Assembly: GCF_018837975.1 (NCBI RefSeq)
Contig: NZ_JAGSOY010000041.1
Coordinates: 1 to 43,444 of the forward strand
Origin: Zooshikella harenae
GTDB lineage: Bacteria > Pseudomonadota > Gammaproteobacteria > Pseudomonadales > Zooshikellaceae
Direction of reading: 5' to 3'
Length of the DNA stretch: 43,444 bases
The translations under genes were made by a program, and so were the position numbers. The notes below the pieces were generated by a model. The model searched no databases. It was not told where the DNA came from and saw only the letters and a list, made by a program, of their open reading frames with translations. Below are positions 26,246 to 34,678 of the stretch, piece by piece (positions within the stretch are counted from its first letter, which is position 1; every line of letters starts with the position of its first letter).

Positions 26246-27133
26246 ATGAATAAACAGCACTGTGTACCACCCGTACTTTGTTACGGTTTTTGTTTAATTA
26301 TCAGTATGAGTTGGTTGTGTTCAGGTAATTTATCTGCAGCAGAGGAACTACAGACAAATTCAAGTTCAGTGAACCCTTCTTCAGAAAATCAAGATAAAGC
26401 GTTATGGTCCACACAACAGCTTGACGAGTTGGTGTTAGATATTGAGCAATCGATAAATCAATTGCAATACTCGATAGATCAAACTAATTCTACAATTATC
26501 AAGTTAGAAACCTTACGTCGACTTCAGCCTGTTCACCCTAAACTAAGTATCTTAGAACGTCGATTAGCGCAAACACTATCATTTTGGGCTGTTAGGTTTT
26601 ATAACCAGTTAGATTACAAAAATGCGTTACATTTTGCTGGGCTTGCGAAAAATATTGTACCTAATCAGGCTGAAGCCAATCAGGTTATTAAGTTAGTCGC
26701 TATAGCACAACAGCAGCGTGCTGAAAAAATCAAGCGTGCAACCGCTGCTATGCCATCAGTTCCCCGTGTGCATCAGTCTAAAGTTCAAGAACGAGAAAAG
26801 GCCTTTCTGGAGCATCTTAATTCTGATCAGCGAGCGATTCTTGAAGAGTTACCTCAAGATGCTCAGGCTGAGTTGATCAATATAATTATTCTTGATCAAC
26901 AACAGATTTCTGAGCGTTTATTTGATATTCGCCATGTGTTGGACAGTGTGGTTGATCAAATGATTAAAGAAAATGCACGTGCGGTGATGACAAGTCAGTC
27001 TGACAGTGATGCGCGATGGATAATGGCATTAATGAAAACACGTATACGGCAGATTAATCCATACTTTGAATTAAACTTAAAAAAGCGTATTAGTCCTGGC
27101 ATGCGCCCCAATATAGCACTTTATGCTCAGTAA
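26246..27133 (+). CDS. Exported helical protein of unknown function
   Basis: 295 residues from ATG 26246. This start puts a signal peptide (LCYGFCLIISMSWLCSGNLSAAE) at the N-terminus; the frame upstream to 26168 would bury it. The mature protein is almost wholly helical, Gln-rich and without transmembrane segments. Blocks include LDELVLDIEQSINQLQYSID, a repeat-like helical pair near 115-160 (LSFWAVRFYNQLDYKNALHF, TPR-like) and a basic C-terminus (RIRQINPYFELNLKKRISPG). No catalytic motif and no family recognised. Periplasmic scaffold or TPR-like role is only a guess. It converges on the M64 peptidase gene. Confidence 0.65.
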   Translation: MNKQHCVPPVLCYGFCLIISMSWLCSGNLSAAEELQTNSSSVNPSSENQDKALWSTQQLDELVLDIEQSINQLQYSIDQTNSTIIKLETLRRLQPVHPKLSILERRLAQTLSFWAVRFYNQLDYKNALHFAGLAKNIVPNQAEANQVIKLVAIAQQQRAEKIKRATAAMPSVPRVHQSKVQEREKAFLEHLNSDQRAILEELPQDAQAELINIIILDQQQISERLFDIRHVLDSVVDQMIKENARAVMTSQSDSDARWIMALMKTRIRQINPYFELNLKKRISPGMRPNIALYAQ

Positions 27134-27160
27134 TAAGTAAAACCAGTCTACCTAAAAACA

Positions 27161-27197
27161 GTATCTGGAATACACTTTGGATGGGTATTCCAGATAC
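27161..27197. terminator. Hairpin between convergent genes
   Basis: GTATCTGGAATA / 13-nt loop / TATTCCAGATAC, 12-bp perfect arms, between the helical exported protein and the M64 peptidase. No T-tract on either side. Confidence 0.6.
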
Positions 27198-27214
27198 GCG
27201 TCATCATCAATTTA

Positions 27215-28711
27215 CTAGTATGGGTAGATCGTTATTGACCAATTTACACTGTCTTTCAATTTTCCATCAGTGTCTTTAATTACCTGAGAAGTTGCGTCTT
27301 GTACTTGTACTGTTAAGGTATAATCGCCAGGGTTATAGTTATTGGCTGCTAAGGTTAATTGGGTTGAGCTTCCAACTTCTTGGCCATTCAGCTGCCAGCG
27401 TGCTTCTACTGTTGGATTATGAGGCTGTAACAGGTTTACAGAGAAAGTTTGCTTCTGGTTACGATAGAGCTTCACGTTCGAGTTTTCAGGTGTTGTGCTA
27501 TCGATGGGCGAAACATAGTCATAAACACGTCGTATAAGTTGTTCTGAATTAACTGACTGAAAAGGCTGACCTAATGAACGCATTAAAGAGTTGGTGGTAG
27601 GTCGATACATGCCTCGCTGGCAGTATTTTGCACCTTCAAACACATCAACTGCTTTGTCTACGCCTATCCAATGTGACCACTTACGGCCCGAAGAGTAGTA
27701 TGTAACATTTGCTTCACTTGTTGGTCCTGCATAACAGCTTCCGTAATTATATTCGTCAGCGAGAAGGCCAAATGTATGTCCGGATTCATGTAATGCTAAA
27801 TCTACAGCAGAACTATGCAAAGACATTGTGGCAACGCTACCACCAGAACCACCATATTGTGTTGAGTTAACGACAACAATGATTAAATCTCGCGCTTCAG
27901 AAGGAAGACGTTCACTGACATAATTTTTAACTCTTTGCGTATCTACACATAACAAGCGAGCGATATTATAACAGTTGAAATAAGATCTAAATTGCGTATT
28001 TTTGGGGTAGGTATAACCTGCGCCTGATTCAGCGCTTATGCTTTCAACAGCCCATACATTAAAGCTTCTTTGATAATTATCCATGGGACTTTCATCAAAG
28101 AAGCCGGCTGTTATAGGTTTTAAATCTTTCTTAAAGCGGGATATTTCATTTGAGGTATAGCCTTCTGCAACAAAAACCACATCAACACGATTATTTGAAG
28201 GACCGTTATCAATAAATCTTGTTACTGAGGACTGATTGGACTCTCCCATAAATGAAGTATGTTGAGCAGGATATTGACCTAAAGGAGACCATTGCCATTT
28301 GTTATTGGCGTAATCTGGTTTATAGATGATAAACGCTTTGGTATTTGTTGGTGCATTATCTATAAAAAGAGATGCAGTACGTTGGGTGATTCGTTTTGCT
28401 GATTCTATAAGACCTGTGGTGGGGTTAAAAGATTCGGCTCTGATAATCAAGGGGTTCAGAACAAAGCGTGTCAACAACGGCTGTCCTGTGTTTGATACAG
28501 CAATAACAGCAAGAGTGTCTTTAATGTTAGGAGGTTGTAACTGTTTTTCAATGAGGGTAGTAAAATAGGATAAAGGATGATTGGTATTTAAAAGGGCTAT
28601 TGTTGATTTTGACGTATTGCTGTTAAGCGAAATGATGAAGTCATCTGCAACTGTGGTGCTGGATGAGCAAAGTACAGCTAAACAGCAGAAAAACAGTCTA
28701 ACATTTTTCAT
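27215..28711 (-). CDS. Secreted M64-type zinc metallopeptidase
   Basis: 498 residues from ATG 28711 (GTG 28717 in the same frame). The signal peptide core is VRLFFCCLAVLCSSSTTVA. The catalytic domain (about 160-400) contains VDVVFVAEGYTSNE, a typical opening of the peptidase M64 (IgA peptidase) family, and the zinc motif LHESGHTFGLLADEY (His310, Glu311, His314 and Asp321 in the longer numbering). An N-terminal domain (about 30-155) precedes it, and an Ig-like beta domain (about 410-500) follows. Cysteines in the mature part suggest disulfides. Likely degrades extracellular protein; the IgA label is a family name and does not show the substrate. Ribosome binding site AGGGA. Confidence 0.87.
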   Translation of the reverse strand: MKNVRLFFCCLAVLCSSSTTVADDFIISLNSNTSKSTIALLNTNHPLSYFTTLIEKQLQPPNIKDTLAVIAVSNTGQPLLTRFVLNPLIIRAESFNPTTGLIESAKRITQRTASLFIDNAPTNTKAFIIYKPDYANNKWQWSPLGQYPAQHTSFMGESNQSSVTRFIDNGPSNNRVDVVFVAEGYTSNEISRFKKDLKPITAGFFDESPMDNYQRSFNVWAVESISAESGAGYTYPKNTQFRSYFNCYNIARLLCVDTQRVKNYVSERLPSEARDLIIVVVNSTQYGGSGGSVATMSLHSSAVDLALHESGHTFGLLADEYNYGSCYAGPTSEANVTYYSSGRKWSHWIGVDKAVDVFEGAKYCQRGMYRPTTNSLMRSLGQPFQSVNSEQLIRRVYDYVSPIDSTTPENSNVKLYRNQKQTFSVNLLQPHNPTVEARWQLNGQEVGSSTQLTLAANNYNPGDYTLTVQVQDATSQVIKDTDGKLKDSVNWSITIYPY

Positions 28712-29110
28712 AATCACCGTTCCCTGGCTTTAAGGCTAATGGGTAAATTATACTCTCAGTGAAGGGGATATTTTCCTTGTTTGTTAAGTGTATGAATTGA
28801 GGGGTATAGCTAAAGTGAAATCTCCTTTTCAATCGCTGTGTTGAAATAAAAATACTTCAGTTACACATTAAGAATAAGAATTAGCAATATAACTTACGAG
28901 TAATAACATAAGTTTATTAATGAGTAGTTGATATCGAGTTTTAATGGATAAACTCACTTTTAGGCTAGCAGAAATACAGTTGAATCCTTAGTACTATTTT
29001 TAATATGTTTTTAGGATTAAATATTCAGTCCATGATGTATACTTACTATTAAGCCAAGCCGGTTATAGAAGTGGATAACTAATCAGACTAAAGGATGTTA
29101 ATGATTTGTT
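28712..29110. other. 399-bp AT-rich gap
   Basis: Holds the divergent promoters of the M64 peptidase and PilZ genes. I see no operator, repeat or RNA gene in it. Confidence 0.4.
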
Positions 29111-29443
29111 ATGAAAGGATTAAGCACAAATGAATATACTCATTATTCACGAAAAAGAGTTACATGGCCAGCAATTATTGATTTTAATAAACAAAGACTT
29201 CCTGTAAAAATTGTTAATATTTCAGAACATGGAGCGCTGATAGAGCTTGATATAAAATTAGTTATTAATCAAAAGCTTATGTTTATATGTAAAGCATTTC
29301 ATCATGGAAAACAAATGAATCTTAAGTGTTCTGCACATGTTAATTACGTTATTATTAGTCGTTATGGATACCATATAGGTATTAATTTTGATGCAGTTAA
29401 AAAGGAAGAGAAAAAATTTCTAGCTGATTATACGCATGAATAA
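29111..29443 (+). CDS. PilZ domain protein
   Basis: 110 residues, one PilZ domain covering the whole length; PilZ proteins bind cyclic di-GMP and adjust motility, adhesion or secretion. The (D/N)xSxxG motif is present as NISEHG (36-41), and the beta-barrel end YHIGINFD fits the family. The first motif, normally RxxxR, reads YSRKR (12-16), so its leading Arg seems replaced by Tyr. This may weaken ligand binding. No output domain. Monocistronic; ribosome binding site weak (AAGGA 14-16 nt upstream). Confidence 0.85.
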   Translation: MKGLSTNEYTHYSRKRVTWPAIIDFNKQRLPVKIVNISEHGALIELDIKLVINQKLMFICKAFHHGKQMNLKCSAHVNYVIISRYGYHIGINFDAVKKEEKKFLADYTHE

Positions 29444-29514
29444 TCGTTTGATTTTTGTTAGGTATTTCAGTTGTTTATTAATATAAACGCCCGACAATTT
29501 TTTAAAACGATTGT

Positions 29515-29580
29515 TGTTGCTATTGTTAGTCTTAACAGGCCAGTCTAGCCCTACTAAAAACACTTCGTTATAGGTATATA
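29515..29580 (+). repeat. Dispersed degenerate repeat, copy 3
   Basis: Contains TATTGTTAGTCTTAACAGG (shared with copy 1) and CTAAAAACACTTCGTTATAG (shared with copy 4 as CTAAAAACCCTTCGTTATGAG), so it links the two halves of the family. Non-coding. Confidence 0.6.
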
Positions 29581-29609
29581 AATTCGTAATAAATGATTGT
29601 TATTCTGAA

Positions 29610-29864
29610 TTATCTCAAAAAATCGGTTGGTTTTTCTATTTCGTAAATAGCTTCGGTTATGGTTTCAAGTCTTTTTTCTAGAATGGTTTGTGCATCATAT
29701 AATGCTCGATTATAGAAATATGGACCTACTTCTTCTGAGAAAAAGTCTAATAAGAATTCGGCATCAAATTGACCAAGGCTATAATCTAGTTCTTCTTGGA
29801 AATAAAGTTGTATTTTTTTTGTTATAATTTCTTTTTCTTCTTTTGTAAACTTAATTTTTGACAT
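29610..29864 (-). CDS. DUF2164 family protein
   Basis: 84 residues. The sequence FDAEFLLDFFSEEVGPYFYN plus a final EAIYEIEKP is diagnostic for DUF2164, a small conserved cytosolic family without known function. It begins with a Lys/Glu-rich helix. A strong AAGGTGG ribosome binding site precedes the ATG. It is transcribed divergently from the amidoligase operon (179-bp spacer); no functional link is known. Confidence 0.9.
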   Translation of the reverse strand: MSKIKFTKEEKEIITKKIQLYFQEELDYSLGQFDAEFLLDFFSEEVGPYFYNRALYDAQTILEKRLETITEAIYEIEKPTDFLR

Positions 29865-30043
29865 GACCCACCTTACCTGTTTACTGTATAAGCATATAAC
29901 AATTTATGAATGAAGGCTTGAGTAAAGTGCTAATATTGCAATCGGCAACAAAAAAATTATTAGGCATATTTATGCCTTACAAGCTACATAAATATTACAA
30001 CATTCTACTATGATAATCGATTAGATTTTACTTAACTAGCGCT

Positions 30044-31057
30044 ATGAGTAATAAAATGCACTATTGTATACCTTCAGCAATCAACAACTTTGAAGGAAAC
30101 CCTCGACGAGTGGGGTTTGAGTTGGAATTTGCTGACTTAGATCTTGAAGACGTCACAGACATTCTGTGCAAGACATTAAATGGGAGAGTACAAAGTAATA
30201 ATCCTGCAGAATCTAGAGTGCTTGTGGAAGGGATAGGTGAGTTTACTGTTGAATTAGATTGGCGGTTTGCAAAGGAAACAGCGAAAGAGCGAGCAAAGCA
30301 GCATGCGATTGAGTATGGAGAAGGTAATATTGATGATCACTTTATGATCTGGCTAACAAAACTCGCAAGTGTTGTCGTGCCAATAGAAATTGTATGCCCA
30401 CCTATAGTGATTAGTGACTTATCTGTATTGGATAACATGGTATTGGCACTTAGAAATGCAGGAGCAAAAGGAACTGAAGAGTCACTACTGTATGCCTTTG
30501 GTGTTCATATTAATCCAGAAGTGACGAATAATGATCCTGAAAAAGTCATGAGAATTCTAAAAGCTTATGGTATTTGTCAAGATTGGTTGTTGAAAATACA
30601 TCAAGTTGATCCTATTCGGCGGGTAACTCCATATATTAATTTGTTTCCAAAGTCTTATATTAATACGTTGATTGAGTATAAAGATAATATTTCCTGGTCT
30701 AAACTGATTGAAGACTATGTGGAATTTAATCCTACAAGAAATCGAGCACTGGATGCCCTTCCATTATTCAAGTATATCGATGAACATTTAATCAATGAGC
30801 GTCTAGATGATCCTCGAATTAAAGCGCGGCCGACGTTTCATTACCGGATGCCTAATTGTGAAATAGAGAAAAACAATTGGTTTCTTTATAAAAGCTGGAA
30901 TGTATGGTGTGTTATTGAGTATCTTGCTCAAAATGATCAATTACTAGAGCAATTGGCAACTGAATGGCAGACTTATAATCAAGCACTGATAAATATAAAA
31001 CCTGCTCCATGGTTCAGTATACTCGACAAAATATATCAAAACCTGTTATTGGCGTAA
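30044..31057 (+). CDS. Amidoligase (ATP-grasp-like, amidoligase_2 family)
   Basis: 337 residues. The N-terminus RRVGFELEFADL and the following EFTVELDWRFAKE fit the amidoligase family related to glutamine synthetase/ATP-grasp enzymes, which form amide or peptide-like bonds. VPIEIVCPPIVISDL and FGVHINPEV continue the core, and YRMPNCEIEKNNW lies near the C-terminus. No signal peptide, so cytosolic. Comparative-genomics work has predicted that such amidoligases act with a linked class-I amidotransferase in making or trimming peptide-like metabolites, but the product is unknown. The next gene begins inside its last 49 bp, so the two are tightly coupled. Confidence 0.85.
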   Translation: MSNKMHYCIPSAINNFEGNPRRVGFELEFADLDLEDVTDILCKTLNGRVQSNNPAESRVLVEGIGEFTVELDWRFAKETAKERAKQHAIEYGEGNIDDHFMIWLTKLASVVVPIEIVCPPIVISDLSVLDNMVLALRNAGAKGTEESLLYAFGVHINPEVTNNDPEKVMRILKAYGICQDWLLKIHQVDPIRRVTPYINLFPKSYINTLIEYKDNISWSKLIEDYVEFNPTRNRALDALPLFKYIDEHLINERLDDPRIKARPTFHYRMPNCEIEKNNWFLYKSWNVWCVIEYLAQNDQLLEQLATEWQTYNQALINIKPAPWFSILDKIYQNLLLA

Positions 31058-31707
31058 CAGGTAATGCCAGACGTTTTTCACCTTCCTGGTTATGTATTCG
31101 GTTGGCATTATCCCTTGCTGGTGGACATGCACATCGAATTAGTGTACGACACTCGGTTCCACAGGAACATCTTGATGGCTTAGTGATAAGTGGTGGAGAT
31201 GATATTCACCCATCTCTCTATGAAGAGGAGATTATGGCTAAAGCGCATTATGATGAAGCGAGAGATGAGCTTGAGCAGCGATATATTGATTATGCGCTTA
31301 TAAATCACTTACCCATTTTGGGAATTTGCCGAGGTTACCAGTTATTAAATGTTCAATGTGGCGGTAGTTTATATCAGGATATTCGTCCCTTGCGAGAAAA
31401 AACACATAACAGAGCCACATTTTTGCCACGAAAAAAAGTTGTATTAAAGAAAGAAACTGAGATTTATAGAATAATTGGTCATGAGATAATCAAGGTAAAT
31501 AGTTTACATCATCAAGCCATTAACATATTAGCAAGTGATTTTCGTGTAGCAGCCTGGGATGCTGATCATTTTATACAAGCCATTGAATATAATGAGGTTA
31601 AGCCTGTCATAGGTGTACAGTGGCATCCAGAATATTTATTATATCTTAAACATCAGCGGCAGCTCTTTCAGTGGTTAGTTGCTCAAGCCAAGCGTACAAC
31701 AACCTAG
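31009..31707 (+). CDS. Class-I glutamine amidotransferase-like / gamma-glutamyl hydrolase (peptidase C26)
   Basis: 232 residues. Triad motifs are visible: nucleophile elbow LGICRGYQLLN (Cys about 105), HHQAIN and QWHPEYLL (the His and Glu). KPVIGVTGNA at the N-terminus and LDGLVISGGDDIHP match gamma-glutamyl-gamma-aminobutyrate hydrolases (PuuD-like) and related C26 enzymes. It overlaps the amidoligase by 49 bp in a different frame and has no ribosome binding site of its own, so translation depends on the upstream gene. Likely removes or transfers a gamma-glutamyl or amide group on the amidoligase product. This is inference from context. Confidence 0.88.
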   Translation: MVQYTRQNISKPVIGVTGNARRFSPSWLCIRLALSLAGGHAHRISVRHSVPQEHLDGLVISGGDDIHPSLYEEEIMAKAHYDEARDELEQRYIDYALINHLPILGICRGYQLLNVQCGGSLYQDIRPLREKTHNRATFLPRKKVVLKKETEIYRIIGHEIIKVNSLHHQAINILASDFRVAAWDADHFIQAIEYNEVKPVIGVQWHPEYLLYLKHQRQLFQWLVAQAKRTTT

Positions 31708-31716
31708 GTTTATGTA

Positions 31717-32154
31717 GTGATAGCCTATTTATCCTTATTTGCATCATCATTTTTAGCGGCAACAATTCTTCCCTTTTATTCAGAGGTTTTGCTATATGCA
31801 TTGTTACAAACAGGAGAACCACCCTGGTTACTTGTTTTAGTAGCCTCAGTAGGAAATACGTTAGGGGCTGTTGTAAACTGGTACTTAGGTCGCTACTTAC
31901 TTCATTTCAAAGATCGGCGTTGGTTCTACTTTAAGGATGAGCAAATTGAACGAATGCAATATTGGTTTCAGCGTTATGGCGTTTGGAGTTTACTGCTTGC
32001 CTGGATGCCGATGGGAGGCGATGTACTTACTTTAATTGCTGGCATCATGAAAGTACGTTTAGGAGTATTTTTAACATTAGTGGCAATAGGCAAAACCATG
32101 CGCTACATAGCAGTGCTGTATTTTGCAGAAATGACGCATGGATGGTTTGTATAA
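31717..32154 (+). CDS. YqaA family membrane protein (DedA/VTT superfamily)
   Basis: 145 residues, GTG start 9 bp after the amidotransferase gene with AGG nearby. Hydrophobic helices with the family features SVGNTLGAVVNWYLGRYLL and WMPMGGDVLTLIAGIMKVRL identify a short YqaA-type member of the VTT/SNARE-associated superfamily, proposed lipid or small-molecule scramblases and transporters. Its place as third gene in the amidoligase operon suggests it handles the operon's product or a membrane precursor. This is inference. Confidence 0.87.
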   Translation: MIAYLSLFASSFLAATILPFYSEVLLYALLQTGEPPWLLVLVASVGNTLGAVVNWYLGRYLLHFKDRRWFYFKDEQIERMQYWFQRYGVWSLLLAWMPMGGDVLTLIAGIMKVRLGVFLTLVAIGKTMRYIAVLYFAEMTHGWFV

Positions 32155-32306
32155 TATAAATGATGTGAAGTATAACAATATATATTTGTATTTTTAGTGC
32201 GACACTTAATGTTTTGTAAGTATTTAATTATCTATCATGGCTAGTAAAACATATATACCTAAATAAAAACGGTATAGCGAATATTAGTATTTGATAGGCT
32301 TTACTT

Positions 32307-34568
32307 ATGAAAATAAAAGAAGTATCGTCGCCTTCATTTTATGTTAATTTATTAACGTCATTTATAGTGCTTGGTTCTGCAGTTCAGGTTGAGGCTCATC
32401 TCATTATACCTGGAGTGGTGAGTTATAATTCAGAGCATTATTATTCAGAAGGTACCCAAAAATCAGAGGTTGAAACACAACCCCTTATAATGACTTATGA
32501 AGATAACAATGGACTTTGTGAAAAACCGGCGCTTAGTAGAGGAAATTTAATACGTCAGCCTGACTTTAATAGTTTGGATGGATGGCGGGGTTATTACACT
32601 TCAGGTGTAAATGTTACGCGAAATAAGCAGACAAAAGAATGTGGTATTGATTACCAAGTAGTGATATCCAGTCGTAATAATTATTATGATGGACTTATCC
32701 AAAAAATTAAACCTACCTTGAGTACGACAAAAGAATATACATTTAAAGCAAATCTAAAGTTAAATAAGAGTGAAGAAAAAGAGTTTGGTCTTGCTGCATT
32801 AGCCTTAAAAAATGATTTGGGAATTGTTTACTGCCAATATCTTGCGGTAGATCAAATAAGTAGTAATGATAAAACATTAACAGGAAAATTTAAGGTCAAT
32901 GCGCTGGGTGAAATAAAACAGTCTTACTTGTTATTATTTGGGCCTAAAGGAAGCAAAGAACTTGTTATTGATGAAGTAAGAATTGCAGAAGTTGATAATA
33001 ATACACACGACCCTAATACTCTCTTTAAACATGACTTTGAAACAGATAATGCTGGATGGTTACCTGCTTGGCTTAATGAGGTTCCAGTAATTAGTGGTAT
33101 GCAGGCCAAGTCTGGAGGCTTTAGTTTATATGTAAAAGGTCGTGATCATTGGTATTCAGGGGCTAAATTACCTATCACACAGTGGTTTTCTGATAAGAAA
33201 AAATATACGCTGAATCTTTCTGCTCTATTGAGTGCAGGTACGAACCAAGCTCAAAAACTTAGTCTGCAACTTTATTATGTTGATGATAAGGGAGCACATT
33301 GGCAGCGAATTTACTCAACCTCAATTCCTGTAGCAGAACAATGGGTTGATATTGCATCTGACTTCACTGTTAAACCTCAAGGTACTTTAAAAAAGGCAGA
33401 GATTTACGTATTTGGTCCAGAAGCTAATGTTGATTTTTTTCTGGATGATATAAAGCTCACTCAACAAGATGCAAAACCTAGTGATGGGGACAAACCAGGC
33501 GATGGGGACAAACCAGGCGATGGGGACAAACCAGGCGATGGGGACAAACCAGGTGATGGGGACAAACCAGGTGATGGGGACAAACCAGGCGATGGGGACA
33601 AACCAGGTGATGGGGATAAACCCGGAGATGGAGACAAACCCGGCGATGGAGATACAAACGGCTCAGGTTTATTTAAAAAGATGACTTCAGCCGAATGTAT
33701 TGATGGCCAATATCGAGAGCCACAACGGGCAAATCCACAGATAAATATTGAAGATATTTTAAGCAATCATAACCCTAATGCTGCTGTGAGCGTTTTATCT
33801 AAAACGGTAACGAAAGCCCTAGAGAAGCGCTATCCTTTTGGGGCAGAAATATTGAGTCAAGCACCTGATAGTTCTGGGCAAAAATGCTTAACGTATTGGA
33901 TGCAACGTGCAAAAAGCACATGGGGGGATTTACCAACCAGTGAGCTGTTTCATGGTGCAGACTTATCTGTACACGAATGTGGACATGGGTTATCACATAA
34001 ACTATCTGGTTGGTCAACACAGGCGTTACCTTTAACTAAAGGTACAGCACCTGTCTGTCCTGTGAGAGGTCCTTATGAATACCCTCCTCTTTATAATTTA
34101 CAGCATGATAATTTCTCAAAAGACGTGCCCAATAATCACTATGATTCAACTTACATAAATAAAGGTAGTCCTGTAGGTAAGCAGGGGTGGGAATCAGTAA
34201 TTGATGAAGCGGTACAATATAGCCATTCCTTGGCAATTGGTTATGCGTTCCATGACTATACTACCTATGGTAGTGATGCCGATGGCGCGCTAAGCTTTGC
34301 GTGGTATATACAACGTTATCTGTATTTCCTCCATGACAATTATCCAGAAATTTACCAAGAGATTTTAGGTAATGCCTGCTGGCGTGAAGCTATTTTGAAA
34401 TTATGGGGAAAAATCTGGATGTATGAAGATTTAGCATTAGCGTTAGATGAGCCAAGTAACCATGATAATTTGACATCCGAAAATACCACGCTATTTATTA
34501 AAGCGATTCAACGCCCAGAGTTAATGGCTGAAATTGAGGCTGTAAGAAAAGCACATCAGTGTAATTAA
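32307..34568 (+). CDS. Large secreted modular protein with HExxH domain
   Basis: 753 residues. Signal peptide with cleavage after VQVEA (about residue 30). Two consecutive CBM4/9-like carbohydrate-binding-type beta-sandwich modules follow, at about 75-228 ([20 protein letters not shown] ... [11 protein letters not shown]) and about 238-390 ([13 protein letters not shown] ... [11 protein letters not shown]). A linker of nine DGDKPG units (about 393-452) leads to a Cys-containing C-terminal domain (about 456-753) with the zincin motif [11 protein letters not shown] (His556, Glu557, His560). [13 protein letters not shown] (Glu634) is a possible third ligand. I do not recognise this peptidase family. 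The protein probably binds a polysaccharide or glycoprotein surface and cuts a protein there. Ends at a strong terminator. Confidence 0.82.
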   Translation: MKIKEVSSPSFYVNLLTSFIVLGSAVQVEAHLIIPGVVSYNSEHYYSEGTQKSEVETQPLIMTYEDNNGLCEKPALSRGNLIRQPDFNSLDGWRGYYTSGVNVTRNKQTKECGIDYQVVISSRNNYYDGLIQKIKPTLSTTKEYTFKANLKLNKSEEKEFGLAALALKNDLGIVYCQYLAVDQISSNDKTLTGKFKVNALGEIKQSYLLLFGPKGSKELVIDEVRIAEVDNNTHDPNTLFKHDFETDNAGWLPAWLNEVPVISGMQAKSGGFSLYVKGRDHWYSGAKLPITQWFSDKKKYTLNLSALLSAGTNQAQKLSLQLYYVDDKGAHWQRIYSTSIPVAEQWVDIASDFTVKPQGTLKKAEIYVFGPEANVDFFLDDIKLTQQDAKPSDGDKPGDGDKPGDGDKPGDGDKPGDGDKPGDGDKPGDGDKPGDGDKPGDGDKPGDGDTNGSGLFKKMTSAECIDGQYREPQRANPQINIEDILSNHNPNAAVSVLSKTVTKALEKRYPFGAEILSQAPDSSGQKCLTYWMQRAKSTWGDLPTSELFHGADLSVHECGHGLSHKLSGWSTQALPLTKGTAPVCPVRGPYEYPPLYNLQHDNFSKDVPNNHYDSTYINKGSPVGKQGWESVIDEAVQYSHSLAIGYAFHDYTTYGSDADGALSFAWYIQRYLYFLHDNYPEIYQEILGNACWREAILKLWGKIWMYEDLALALDEPSNHDNLTSENTTLFIKAIQRPELMAEIEAVRKAHQCN
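33483..33662 (+). repeat. In-frame 18-bp tandem repeat (DGDKPG) x9 plus one degenerate
   Basis: Nine 18-bp units of type GATGGGGACAAACCAGGY, the last two with more synonymous changes, plus a tenth degenerate unit (DGDTNG). The first seven are nearly identical at DNA level, a sign of recent expansion. They encode an acidic, flexible interdomain linker and must change in whole codons to keep the frame. Confidence 0.98.
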
Positions 34569-34587
34569 TATCAACAGAGACATTATT

Positions 34588-34631
34588 AAAAGGCCCACCA
34601 ATATTGTCAAACATTATGGTGGGCCTTTTTT
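34588..34631 (+). terminator. Intrinsic terminator after the modular protein
   Basis: AAAAGGCCCACCA / 16-nt loop / TGGTGGGCCTTTTTT, 13-bp perfect stem with A and T tracts. Works on the plus strand and, by symmetry, also for the opposite gene ending at 34679. Confidence 0.95.
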
Positions 34632-34678
34632 GTATATGCAATTTTCCTGAGTGATGACGGAAATGTAAAATAATTAAA

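Noticed and set aside
27215-28711. Calling the M64 peptidase an IgA protease virulence factor
   Set aside because: The name comes from the family's founding member; nothing in the sequence shows the substrate.
33483-33662. Tandem array as a CRISPR
   Set aside because: Units are contiguous with no spacers and lie in frame inside a coding sequence.
33461-33766. Repetitive minus-strand frame opposite the DGDKPG array (SPSPGL repeats)
   Set aside because: It is only the reverse reading of the in-frame 18-bp repeat in a real plus-strand gene.
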